Shown piece after piece: positions 38,655 to 49,402 of a stretch of 64,000 nucleotides of DNA. Origin of the DNA: Rhynchosporium graminicola (Eukaryota; Ascomycota; Leotiomycetes; Helotiales; Ploettnerulaceae); assembly GCA_900074885.1 (NCBI GenBank), contig FJUW01000002.1:248001-312000 (forward strand), written 5' to 3'. Position 1 is the stretch's first letter; each line of letters opens with the position of its first letter. Below the pieces are notes generated by a model. That model made no database searches. It was given only the letters and a program-made list of their open reading frames with translations, and was not told where the DNA came from. A program made the position numbers and the translations under genes.

Positions 38655-40010
38655 TTAGATGCCCACTCTTCCCTCCTTGATTGCTTTTTGAAACTTTTTC
38701 ATTCCCGGCGACAGAGGCATGCCCTTGCTCCTCCTCCTCAACCCGTCTGCTGGTGCGGTCTGAATGGCAACAGTTTCGCATGCTTCATAACCACTCTTAG
38801 TAAGGTCCAGCGAGAATGGCCTCCTGAATCTACGCGGCTTCTCTGCTTCCTCCTCTTCAAAAGTACTTCTCAAATCCAGAGCTGAAGGTTTTTCGCTCAC
38901 ACTCACATCATCCACGCTCGTCAATCCCGTCCTTGCCGATCCCATACTCTCCGAACGATCACGGCCCGTGCCCTGAGATCTCATTCTGGCATGACCTTGC
39001 GGCTTCACGTAATCAGTCACGCGATCAAAGATACTCCCCGGGCGACTAGCAGGTCTCGAAGCCGTCGAGCGCCGCGAGTATACCGAACCACGATCTCTTC
39101 CCACAGTCTGATTATTTGTGAAGATCTCCTGCATCATCGCTGAAGTTTGGGGCGTGAAGTCAGTCGAGTTCATGATTACGTGGGAGTTGTAACTTCGGCC
39201 TGCGGCTTGGCGTGAGGTTGAGATGAAGCGCTGGTAGTCGTCGATTTCTGCGTCGGAGGGGCGTTTTGAAGGAGATTCGGACGAGGTTCTATCTGATTTT
39301 GTAGGAGAGGGAGGTTGTGCTAAGCCGTTGAAGTCGAGGTCGAAGGGGAGGTTCAATTTAGCGGAATCTGCAGCTGCAGGTTGGGAGGCCACTGAAGTGG
39401 TTGGCGATTTTGTAAGGACTGGTTCTTGGCTTGATATAGAGCTGAGAATCTTTTCCTCGCTACTGAGTGATTCCCGGAAGCCAGAAGCGAGCGTTCGTGG
39501 TGAGGTGACGGACTGAGGAGCTACTGCTGAGATGATTTCAACTTCTTGTTTTCCGATATCTCGCATAACGAAAATAGGTTCTCGTGGCGATTGCGGGGGC
39601 GTCTTTCCCGAGCTTGATTTGATTGATAATCGCTTGATGCGGCTGAATGTGGTCAAATCTTTCGGGCTGGTTGGTCCCATGAGGACTGAACGTCTGTCTC
39701 GAAGGGTAGTGAAGTTTTGGCCATCGTATGGCCCCGGTGATGTTGGGCTCTGCGGTGCTCCATCTTGTCGTCTTGCGTTTCGCTCGTTCAAACATTGCTG
39801 GTGGATCTCCAAGAGAGATCTGCCCGTTGCTGTGCAAGATCCCTTAGGCTTGCCAGTATCCGAGTTCTCTGGAGTTGCAGATTTGGAAAAGAGGCCCGAC
39901 TTGATCTTCCTGAGCGCAGGTCTCCAGCTGAAGCTTTCTGGAGATGTGCTTGGATATTGCGGAACTGTGACAGGAGCCTGGCCCCGGACTCGGCTGGTAC
40001 CGCCTAACAT
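38655..40010 (-). CDS. Disordered Ser/Pro-rich protein of unknown function
   Basis: A single open frame of about 451 aa from the ATG at 40010 (MLGGTSRVRG); an in-frame ATG at 40064 is an alternative. The composition is strongly Ser, Thr, Pro and Arg, with many SP and TSP sites (for example TSPGP, PPQSPREP, SPTKS), typical of a phosphorylated scaffold or cytoskeletal regulator. Small ordered-looking pieces are WRPALRKIKSGLFSK near the N-terminus, DYQRFISTSRQAAG in the middle and the C-terminal PGMKKFQKAIKEGRVGI. There are no membrane segments and no enzymatic motif. I do not recognise the family. The length of the open frame and the conserved-looking ends support a real gene. Confidence 0.75.
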   Translation of the reverse strand: MLGGTSRVRGQAPVTVPQYPSTSPESFSWRPALRKIKSGLFSKSATPENSDTGKPKGSCTATGRSLLEIHQQCLNERNARRQDGAPQSPTSPGPYDGQNFTTLRDRRSVLMGPTSPKDLTTFSRIKRLSIKSSSGKTPPQSPREPIFVMRDIGKQEVEIISAVAPQSVTSPRTLASGFRESLSSEEKILSSISSQEPVLTKSPTTSVASQPAAADSAKLNLPFDLDFNGLAQPPSPTKSDRTSSESPSKRPSDAEIDDYQRFISTSRQAAGRSYNSHVIMNSTDFTPQTSAMMQEIFTNNQTVGRDRGSVYSRRSTASRPASRPGSIFDRVTDYVKPQGHARMRSQGTGRDRSESMGSARTGLTSVDDVSVSEKPSALDLRSTFEEEEAEKPRRFRRPFSLDLTKSGYEACETVAIQTAPADGLRRRSKGMPLSPGMKKFQKAIKEGRVGI

Positions 40011-41043
40011 TGTAAATGATACCGTGTAGTGGAGAGAAGACTCGCGTATCTGGGTCTTGTACAATATGCCAGGGGAAAGGTACAGATCGCTTTAGTTTGG
40101 ATACTTGTTCGTTTGAATGGAAATGTGAATCAAAAAACCAACAAAACTGGGTCAGAAGAGCCACTTTATCTAGTAGATGAAAGGAACAATAGGAAACTTC
40201 AAGCTGTCGGAGTCCTCGTACTACTCTTGATACAACCCTGCAATGGGGTAGCTAGTTTTCAGTCCAGTCAAAACACCCCTGCACCGTCACTCAATCGTCA
40301 CCAACGCTAGTGCTCCAAATTTCCCAGTCGGTGCATTGTCCGAGAGGATAATTATTAGAGGATTTCAGGCATGGCGTGGATATCATAGGTAGCCATACGA
40401 AAAATGTGAAGAACTGTACTAAACCGTCCCTAGGCAGGCCAGCTTTTTTGAAACCCTACCAATTCATGGCCGGTTCATCGTCGCATGTCCACACCCATGA
40501 CCTAGGCGCGGTCGATTGCAATCAATCTGAAGAATGAAGCATGATACAGGAAGGATAGCACAAAGGCTGAATTCAAGCAACAGCATATGCCTGTATCCCC
40601 GTACCTGACAAGACCCATAACACAAGATTTGGTGGCTGACGGGAAGTCTGCAGATCCCGATGCTATTAGTGTTCTCGGACGATTAAGTGCTGTGTCGAGT
40701 CGATAGTGCGATAAGACTCAGATAACAGCCAGCTACAGGGTAGAGTGGCTACATCTACCTCTATCCTATATCCTGCATCCTATCTGAGCCTATGTCTTTG
40801 GAGCTCGCGTGTGGGACGTTGGCGGTTAGTGCGAGTGCGAAGGCTAGGTCGGTAGATCTTCAGACTCCATTCCATGTATCACAAGGCAGAGCTACCGAAA
40901 GCTAAGGTAGCGATAGGTAGGCATGTCTTGCATATAATCTTTGACTTCGCGCTGCAGGACGGAGACAGTTAAAGCACGGAGCACAGAATAGAGAAAGGCA
41001 GCAGGAGAAGTCGTCTCCCAGGTGCAGAATTAGACTCGAAAGA

Positions 41044-41076
41044 CCTGTAACCTGTAACCTGTAACCTGTAACCTGT
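41044..41076. repeat. Tandem array of the 7-mer CCTGTAA (about 4.7 copies)
   Basis: Four full copies plus a partial one, perfect. The reverse complement reads TTACAGG. It is interstitial in non-coding DNA. It resembles but does not equal the common fungal telomere unit TTAGGG. Confidence 0.9.
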
Positions 41077-41589
41077 CGGTTTAGAAGCTGGAGGATCGGG
41101 TAGGATACATCTGTAGTGTAGTGCTCTAGGAACGTCGTTGCCAAGGAACCATACCAGCTCCAGCTTCTTTCCGCACTATCGATTTTCCCGCAACGTTGTA
41201 ATGCTAACGTCACTTTCACTTCGAGCTCGGAATTGAAGCACTATCTGGGCAAGCCTTCGCGAGCAAGCCAATAATCAATAATTTACGCGTGGCTTTTCAA
41301 CGCCTTTTCTACGGAATGGCAGCCAAAGAGAGTTAGCCGGGACGATGGGGATGTTACTTATATTGGGCACGGACCTCTGTGTAAAGCTGATGAGCTGTAG
41401 ATATATGGTGACGCGGCGGCGTTTGAAAGAGCCTTTGCGTATAACGGAAAATACTTAGCAGACGTTCTATACCGCACGATAGGAATGTTTGAGTTTGACG
41501 TCCGGCGTTGATGGGAATATTCCGTGAGTGAGGGGTCGAGAGTCAGAGGTCGAGACCTTTAGGGGACAGGTTTCAAGGACGAGCGGCTC

Positions 41590-41617
41590 AAGGTCAAGCA
41601 AGGTCAAGGTCAAGGTC
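41590..41617. repeat. Short GGTCAA-type tandem tract
   Basis: Adjacent copies of AAGGTC with one CAAG interruption. Looks like slippage-generated sequence; no function assigned. Confidence 0.7.
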
Positions 41618-41841
41618 CAGAGCTCCGCTAAAATTGACCCTTGGCTGTCTGATCACAAAGTCATAGTCGAATGCCATCTCTGCCACGCTTCAGAAAGATG
41701 AGTTGGTTTACATTTTCTGGTTTTGCTAAAGTCATCAAGGTCGGGAACATCAGGAGTGACGGCTATTGTAAGATGTTAAAAGGTACAAAATTGATGCAAT
41801 GAAAAAGAGCTACATCACATGATCGACGCTACATGATCAAC

Positions 41842-43439
41842 CTACTTCCCAACCCTTTCACAAAGAGCTTTCAATGTCTCTCCAGCCCATTGGAAATCGG
41901 TAATATCAAGATATATCTGCCCGCTCAAACGTGCCCAAAGCTGACCCTGGAACAACCAAATCGCCAAAAAGGTCTTATGGTCATCCACCAAGCTATGCTG
42001 CAGCCATTCCCCAGTCTTGACAACATCCTCCTCCTTAATAGTCACCATACCCGTAACGTCTTCAGTACCAACAGCTATCGGGAGCAGCACATTGACCAAG
42101 CAGCAATTCGTCAGACTATGCGACTCATTATCCAGGACTTTTGTGCCCAGGATCTCGGCCACGAGCTTCCCACCCTCTTGTGCTAGTTTAATGTTATAGT
42201 CCATGATCGCTTTCTCCCCACCACAGACTTCCTCACGCCATTTAATGGCTTCGCCTGCTACGAGATAGTTGGTAGTGTCAATCGTGCCGATGAACTCGAA
42301 TTGGTTGATGAATTCGCTCTTCGTTACTGGTGGGAGAGGCATCGTATAAGCTCCTACAGTCTTGGGTATAAATCCATGCGAAGTAGGGAGGGAAGAGCGC
42401 ATCAGAGGCTGATTCTTTAACGGGACGTAGAAGACAGCGCAGCCGCGTGGGACGAAAAGCCATTTGTGGGCGTTGGTAACTAGGAAATCGGGGTCGAGTG
42501 TAAGCATGTCGAGAGGGATGTGGCCAATTCCGTGGGCGGCGTCGATAAGAGATAGGATGCCTTCGGATTTGCACACGGCGGTGAGGTCTTCGAATGGGAT
42601 CCTGACGCCTGGGAGGGAAGAGACGGCATCGTAGATTGCTAGACGTGGTCGTTTTCCAGTTGCCTGGGATGCTTTTATAGCATCCTTGAAAAGGTTGACA
42701 TAGTCTGCATCTTCGAGCGGATACTCAGGGACAATCTCTCGAGGATTGACGCTGTTGTGATGAGTCTCGCATACATACTCTATTGTCTTGAGACAGGCAC
42801 CGTAGATCTGACTGTACTAATTTTAGTGGGATGTGCATGAAGGACGCAACTAGAGAGACTTACGAGAAATACAGAATCTCGTCCTTACCATCCTCATTCC
42901 ACACTATGTTTCGAAGCACAGTGTTTACACCAGTTGTAGCTATTCATCAAGGCCTCGGAGTTAATTTACTTCTGTAAGTAATGTTTGGGAATATGCTGGA
43001 GCAAGTATGTCTCGGGAGTAAGATGTGTCCGACTTCTTAATTCGCCGAATGAGAAAATATAACTGCGAGAAATTGATGCTTACCATTAGGAACAAAAACA
43101 ACAGCCTCAGGCGAACAATTCAAGATCTTAGCAACGCCTTCCCTCGCCGCATCCGACAGGTTAGGATAAGTGTAGCGAATAAAAGGATCAGGAGCCGATT
43201 CGCACAGATCCTGATATTCTCGTTGTTTATTCCGAACCGCGCGAGGGAATGTACCGAACGAGCCTAATGAATGATAATATTTAGATTTCGTGGTTTGGTT
43301 TGGCTCCGGATTTTAGGTGGGAAGAAGTACCGTGGTTGAGATTCTTCCAATTCGGATCAAAGGAGAAATGCTTCAGCATCTCCTTTCCGAACTGTGTCCG
43401 CTCATAACTTGGACTTGGCGCAGGAGATGCGTCGCCCAT
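41842..43439 (-). CDS. Class-V PLP enzyme, Egt2 / isopenicillin-N-epimerase-like
   Basis: Four exons (43439-43331, 43263-43084, 42939-42864, 42811-41842) give about 444 aa with exact phases. Features are LNHGSFGTFPRAV near the N-terminus, FVPNATTGVNTVLRNI (cofactor phosphate binding), LIDAAHGIGHIPLDM (the Asp contacting the PLP pyridine nitrogen) and the Schiff-base Lys in VTNAHKWLFVPRGCAVFYV. The end is a small domain. The family includes isopenicillin N epimerase, cysteine desulfurases and the fungal hercynylcysteine-sulfoxide lyase Egt2 of ergothioneine synthesis. The N-terminal LNHGSFG and FIRYTYP blocks suit the Egt2-like branch, but that is inference. No Egt1 is in the window. Confidence 0.9.
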
Positions 43440-44878
43440 CTTTGGACGAGTGAAGTAATTATCTATACAGATATTTTATATACAAAAGATATCAAAGGTT
43501 GAGTCAATACTTCAAAATTATGGAAATCGAAGATAATGACAAACAAGCAGATGAGATGAGAGGAAAAGGAAGAGACGAGTATTTATATGTTCAAAATTTT
43601 TATGACTCCCTAATGATCTTGAAGGAGTCCTGACTCATATGAGATGGTGTCGATAAAGCTATTGGAGCATGTCAAGGTAAGGGCGGTGGTGTCTTGGTCT
43701 TGGTCGGTATGCAGAACAGGTGCAGACAGGAAAGTGGGTTCTCTGGGCTTGCATAGGCTTTCTCGGGTGACGCATCAATTATTGTTTTTTCACCCCCGCG
43801 GTAGTACCGATGCCCTTATCACCACGGATTAATGAACACTCTATTGTGCTAAATCTTCCAATTTCTGTGATCCGCTCATAATTTAGGCGATGAAATTCAT
43901 TTGTATAGCCGCCGAGAAGATTTTGAAGTCCGTTGTTTTGTTCTCCAAAAGGACTGACTGACATGACTGACTGTTTCGAGCGCGCTCAGTAACTTTTCCC
44001 CTACTATTTACCAAGCAGATTTCGCGAAACCTTTAGGAGATTTCTATGTTGATATATAGGATCCGAAATAATTTCCAAAACCAGTTTGTGGTATTCTACA
44101 AATTGTCAATTCCGCTCACAAAAAACCACTAATCGTACGTCTCAGTGCCTCTTTCGCATTTCGTCGACTCGACGCCTTATATTGAAAGCTTTGAGGTCCC
44201 GCTCCTGGCTATTCTCAGTCTCTTTCCTTTCGAAATGCCCTGACTAATATGATTACAAGACTATCTTTAATTTAAACTGTTGACTTGAAAATAACTAAAT
44301 CTAAAATCTCGCTTTATCTCGAATTGAAGCTGATTCTGTTGACTTGCCTCGCTTACAAACTCCGTAGTTCTCAAATTCGCTTCATGCGTACTATACCTAC
44401 CTGGAAAAGTCAGATAATCGAAGGAACTAGAAACACCTTCGAAGTTATTTACTAAAAACCTAGAGTTACGAGTCGGGGGTTTACGAAGATGTTCCAGAAT
44501 ACGGAGTTTCGAGAAATTCGGATTTCGCAGAACTGTATGGAGAAAAATCTTTCACCGAACGCCAGTTCAACCCACCACTGGATTATTCCGTACAATAGTT
44601 CTATTCCGCTAACATATTTGATCGAAGGTGTGCGAAGGAAATATCGGAATGCATTTGTGACAGTTGGGAACATACCGTATAGATTCTAGATCTCACAATT
44701 CGTAAAGTCCTAAGACCTCCATTAATCCCTCATCAACTAAACGCAAAATGTCTTATCGCAAAAAGAGGAAAAAGACGCCATGCCAGCAAAGCTTCGTAGT
44801 GAGCCACATCCATGTTCCCATCCAGGTCCAAAATGCCAAACATTAAATACAAGTCCTTTCTATAGTTTCTCAAATCGC
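43440..44878. other. AT-rich intergenic region, no gene seen
   Basis: About 1.4 kb with short frames only. Several TTCGA/TCTCGAATT-like and AGTTCT words recur between 44150 and 44660, without clear periodicity. Left part is the presumed promoter of the class-V enzyme gene. Confidence 0.45.
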
Positions 44879-45634
44879 CTAGTCGCTATCGCTCGAACTG
44901 CTAGAACTCGATTTACCACCGCGACTTCTCGTCCTTGAATGCGGTCTAGAATGACTGTGATGGCTGTGGTGCCCATGCCCATGTCCATATGCTGGTGGAT
45001 ATAGACCTCCTACAGCACTACTTCCACCGTAGCTGCTTCCGCCATAGCTGCTCCTTCCTCCATAACTTGAAGGAGAGTGCCTGTGCTTTTTGTCCTTCTT
45101 CTCCTTCTTCTTTTTCTTATGCTTGCCTTCCAACGCATTTGCTCCGATCGCACCAACGATACCACCGACCACCGTGCCTAGTATTCCACCTCCCATTTGG
45201 TGTGCAAGAAATCCGCCGCCAGTCGATCCGACTAAAGTCGCACCGAGTCCTCGCTCACCATTTGGTCCGATCTGCTCATCCGGACCGCCGGGTTGAACTG
45301 ATTGCTTGTTGTCGCCATATTGAGGTTGGGGAGTATGCGCCGAGGGGTAGGGAGGACTGGCTTGTGGGTACGGAGCTGGTGAATGCGACGGGGAAGGACC
45401 GCTGCCATAGTGTGGCTGCGGCTGGTAGAGCTGCTGTGGGTTATGCTGCTGAGGATATGGAGAGTGCGACGGAGGGCCTCCGCCATATGCTTGTTGATGG
45501 GGTGGAGGATTTGAGTAGTTGGGCTGAGGAGGGTATTGGCTGTGAGGTTGATTGTAGTGAGGTTGGTGCTGTTGATAGCCTTGATGACCTCCTTGATGGC
45601 CACCACCTCCTCCATAATAGTCTTGATTAGACAT
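44879..45634 (-). CDS. Prion-like Gln/Pro/Tyr-rich protein with glycine zipper
   Basis: Single exon, 251 aa. The N-terminal ~120 residues are Gln, Pro, Tyr, Gly and His-rich (for example HQGYQQHQPHYNQPHSQYPP), a prion-like low-complexity region. Residues ~128-168 form a glycine zipper (GLGATLVGSTGGGFLAHQ and GGGILGTVVGGIVGAIGANA), a double helical hairpin of the kind seen in membrane-inserting or oligomerising proteins. A Lys run (KHKKKKKEKKDKKHRH) follows, then repeated SSYGG units, a His-rich block (HGHGHHSHHSHS) and a Ser/Asp tail. Small proteins of this layout are common in ascomycetes but uncharacterised. Membrane association or stress-related assembly would be guesses. Confidence 0.85.
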   Translation of the reverse strand: MSNQDYYGGGGGHQGGHQGYQQHQPHYNQPHSQYPPQPNYSNPPPHQQAYGGGPPSHSPYPQQHNPQQLYQPQPHYGSGPSPSHSPAPYPQASPPYPSAHTPQPQYGDNKQSVQPGGPDEQIGPNGERGLGATLVGSTGGGFLAHQMGGGILGTVVGGIVGAIGANALEGKHKKKKKEKKDKKHRHSPSSYGGRSSYGGSSYGGSSAVGGLYPPAYGHGHGHHSHHSHSRPHSRTRSRGGKSSSSSSSDSD

Positions 45635-47147
45635 ACTGTCTATGCCTCTGATAGTGTCTGTAGTAGAGACGAAGAAACCTGAAGTTTTTGATAGAAAGAG
45701 CTGAACCTGCGGATCGCAAAGGTTGAAGGCGACCGCAGGGTGCGATGGGTTTAAATACCTCTATCGGCACAGGATGACGGGACACTTGCCCCTTGAGCAG
45801 CGCCTTACTGGTGAATAATCCCGAAATATTGAATACGCAAAAGAAGCCGAGCTGACTTACATGCTTGGCTGGCTCCCAAACTCGTAGCGGGGAATGGATG
45901 AAGCTGGGTGTAGGGGTTCCTGGTACTGTAAGCTGATTGATGGCGATATCAAGAAGCTTCTCTCCAGTGCACCAACCATACAAAGCTCATGAACCATCGA
46001 GCGGTCAACTGCACGTCAGAATGTCAGACGCCTGCGAATCACATTTGCGGAGGCTGAAAGAGAGTTGGGCCGGATCCCGTGTGCATGGCGCATGATGCAG
46101 CTCAGATTGATGGTGCGGCGAGGATGAACGTTGGATGACTACGCCTGCACGATGGCTGAGCACCAGCTGGCACGCACAACATCTGACGTCGCTGTGGATT
46201 CTAGGTCGCATCGCAGTAAATACCGGGGCCCACCGAGATGTTCTTATTCTTCTTTGCGTCTTCTCAAGACCCTGTCCTGTCCTGTAGGGCTGTGTTGTGT
46301 TCAGTGTGATGAGTTGTACAGATTGGAATTTCCGAGCGGCTTCCTTCGTAGGTAATAAGACAGCCTGTAGTGCGCAAGGACTTCGCAAGTATGACGACTA
46401 CTATGGCGATATCCACAATCTCAGAATCGCAATTTCTTTTGCCTTGGATCTTGGATCATCGTACATCCGCCTATTCCTCATATGAGATCTTGATGGGTAA
46501 ATTGGACGAGAAGGAGAGAATGTTACATGTAGTGCCAGCAAGATCCACTTTTGTTAGCATCGCGTCAACTACCACTAGGCTAGTCTTAGATTACCTAAGG
46601 TAGGTAGGGAATTAAACTTTACATTTCATCTACTAGGCCAAAAATGCTTCTCGATTTCAATCAGGGTGCTCCCGGCTGTTGGGTGGTTTCCAAGAATACT
46701 CAGGGTTGAGGCTGGTCAATTTCGTTTCACGTGGATCAGGTTTTGACTGTCGTCGTGAATTCTTCTTCTTATGCTAAGATTATCTTATTGTTGGGCAGTG
46801 AAGTCATCGGATATTTACTCGAATTTCAAGGATCACTTATAGTAATATCCTGTGATATTCTCGTGACTTTGGAGTCGATTCACTGCACTAAATTGTACTT
46901 GCTAGTCATCTCTTGGCCGTAGATGACTATGCGTGACTCCCATAAATTCCAATTCCTGCTCCATCGGATCTCAACAACGGGATAATCAATGATGTCTTCC
47001 TCCCATCATCCTCCCGCCTCCCATACCAGGAGTCATACCTCCAGGTTTTCTCCACTGCCTAAGTCGCATTCCAGCATGACTCCCGGAATATCTCCCATCA
47101 TCAAACAAGTATGAATTGCCGCCTGCTCTGCTCATCAGCGGCCGGGC
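45635..47147. other. Intergenic region, no gene seen
   Basis: About 1.5 kb. Minus-strand frames at 45627-45983 and 46005-46388 are open but have no motif and overlap the expected 5' leader of the glycine-zipper gene. I see no supported gene. Confidence 0.4.
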
Positions 47148-47943
47148 CTATTCAGCATCCATTTCGCTTCCCTCATAGTTCTCAAAGTCCTCAACATACG
47201 GCTGACGATAAGACGGAAATCGGCTGTTGAATTGCGTCGGACTACACTGAAATGACCGATAGGCTATAACAGGACTACCCATTGCAAGCGCGTCGAAGTC
47301 TTCACCTCGCGCATTGAAGCTGCTGCTGGGTCGGAACGAAGGTGGTCGTGTCCTAAGGCCACGATGTGGAAGATCAATGAGTTCCTGTCTAGCCTCCGAA
47401 AATCGATGTTGCGTTGGTCCTTCCACCCCATGTTCTGCATGCAGAAGGCTGAGCCGGTAGGGACATAGTACAGAATAGAGATACTGTTCACCGTTGAATA
47501 CTGGAAGTTTTGGTGAGACGAGAATGGCTCGGCCTATCATCTGATCAGATCCTACCCTGAGATCTCTTTCTCCTGGGCCTCCATGTGCTCCAAGCCTTCT
47601 CGTTCCTTCACCTTTACCGGAAGTCCCTATCGCATTCGTCTCATCCCGTCGATAGAATTGGTCGACTTGACGCTGTCCAAGCGACCCACCCAATACGCGA
47701 TCTACCCTGACGTCCGTGTCTTCTTGTGATGGTCGATGGGTAGCATATTCAAGACGTTCACTTCCTTGGTGGCCCCAGCCAGATTTCTTTCCACCCTTCT
47801 CACCTGGTCTACCGTGTCCATTCCCATCGGGCTGAGGATTTTCCTGACAGTTACAGCAAGCGCAAGATCGTCTTCCCCGTGATTGACATATGAAACCAGA
47901 GCGACGGCTAGAGTCCGAAGTATTTTTTGATTGGATAGAGGTC
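47148..47943 (-). CDS. Uncharacterised protein, 5' end unresolved
   Basis: A long minus-strand frame ends at 47148 (…YEGSEMDAE) and stays open upstream to about 47995 without an ATG near its start. A good splice acceptor (CTGCTCAG) would begin an exon at 47943. The reading has a Cys cluster (SCACCNCQENPQPDG), a Gly/Lys-rich segment and a polar C-terminus ending in acidic residues. No family is recognised. An upstream exon may lie in 48600-48850, where a minus frame encodes a polar segment (DPDGLDHTDRTKFQRNF), but I could not link the two by a phase-correct intron. It is either a real multi-exon gene with unfound 5' exons or a chance frame. Confidence 0.4.
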
Positions 47944-49402
47944 CTGAGCAGTAGGCTTGGTTGCCTGAATTGATTGGGTAAAATGGCACGGAAACGCTAG
48001 ATGCTGGTTTTGATGAGAAGGGGGAAAGACAGGACAGTGGGATTATAACAGATATATGTAGGTTTATAAGAAGCGATAGCACTGCTTTGCCAACACTGAG
48101 TGGTATGAAACAGTGGCATGAAAACGTGCCCATCGTCGGTACGATGCAAACGACCTTGTAACGGAGTTCATTTGATAGGGAGGCTTGATGAAATGTTTCC
48201 CGAGTAACCTCACATGAAAACACTTACTGATGAATCAGATCAGCACCTGGTCTTTTTACCCACTTCTATGATATAGGCCGTTGCAATAACTCAATCTGAC
48301 ATCTTGATTGGTAGTCTTGGCACGGACTCATATATCTTTTGGTGAAGTTGACATTTTGATAGCTCTCGAAGAGCAAACAAAGCCCAGGACACAGCACATA
48401 GTAAGCTGTCCATTTGCAAATAGACTCCTGATACTTCGAATCGAGTATAGGCTATGGCCACTGCCGCCGACTGATTCTCGCCTCCAGCCATCAAAGTAGG
48501 TTCTCGTTCGGTATCAAGGTCCGATGGCTGCGATTCGAGATATGGAGTCTGCCTGATAGTTCAGCTCCTCAGGAAGGATCAAGTTGCAAGGCAATGCCAA
48601 CGGGGATTTCATCTTTCTAACGAACTCCTGGATCATAGCCAAAAATATGGTTGAAATTGCGCTGGAACTTGGTCCTATCAGTATGATCCAGTCCATCCGG
48701 ATCGGATGGGGCTGCATGTAATAAATTGCTCATGTCCAAAGAGCTTCGCCAGGTAGGACATATGGGCAGATTGCTGAGAGTCGGTGTGGTTAGAACTGAG
48801 CATTTGGCTGCTCCTATGTCATATGTATGATATAGGGGTCGTAACATACTCTGAGGTTCAGGAGACGCGACGTTGAGCTTTGGTCATGGGCACACTTCCG
48901 AGCCTTCCAAGAAAGGCCTGGTACCAGCATACAGACGATCGGAAATCAGATGAATTGATGCAGCCAATAAGCCTTGCCCTGGGATTGATATCTGGCTGCA
49001 TAAAAATGTCGATGCAATTCCCAGCCTACATCATACGTTCAGATCCATTCTCAAAAGTGTAAAGCGGTCGCGTGGCCGATATTTGCCCTGCAGGAGTCGA
49101 GGACGTACTAGCCACTTTGAGCTATAGCGTAGCGAAGACATGAAGTCAATCTTCAACTTTCTACAGCAGAAATTATCACACCAGCTATACTCCAGATCCA
49201 CATCCAACACTCAACAATATACGTGACTCCCACCTCAAATAGAATCTACGCGCAATACCGATCTAAGCCCTACAGATCACTTTCGTCCGCACACACCCCC
49301 TCGAATCAGTAATCTCGCGTTTCCGTCGCGAATCCTCGAACACCACAATCAAGAAATTGCTCCTACACACCAACACACTTGCTAGCGATCACACTTCTAA
49401 CC
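47944..49402. other. Intergenic or unresolved 5' region
   Basis: Contains possible upstream exons of the preceding minus-strand gene (see that entry) and the promoter of the GYF-domain gene that starts at 49403. Nothing else supported. Confidence 0.4.

Larger units (their letters stand above)
40065..41841. other. Repeat-bearing intergenic region, no gene seen
   Basis: About 1.8 kb with no supported gene. It holds two short tandem repeats (a 7-bp CCTGTAA array and a GGTCAA-rich tract). Probable promoter of the disordered-protein gene on the left and 3' flank of the class-V enzyme on the right. Confidence 0.5.

Noticed and set aside
39532..40029. 165-codon plus-strand frame opposite the disordered protein
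   Set aside because: Shadow of the Ser/Pro-rich minus-strand frame; no motif.
44989..45630. 213-codon plus-strand frame opposite the glycine-zipper gene
   Set aside because: Composition mirrors the low-complexity sense strand; the sense frame has a coherent domain layout.
45627..46388. Minus-strand frames of 118 and 127 codons upstream of the glycine-zipper gene
   Set aside because: No recognisable features and they occupy the expected 5' leader and promoter; no phase-correct splice joins them to the gene.
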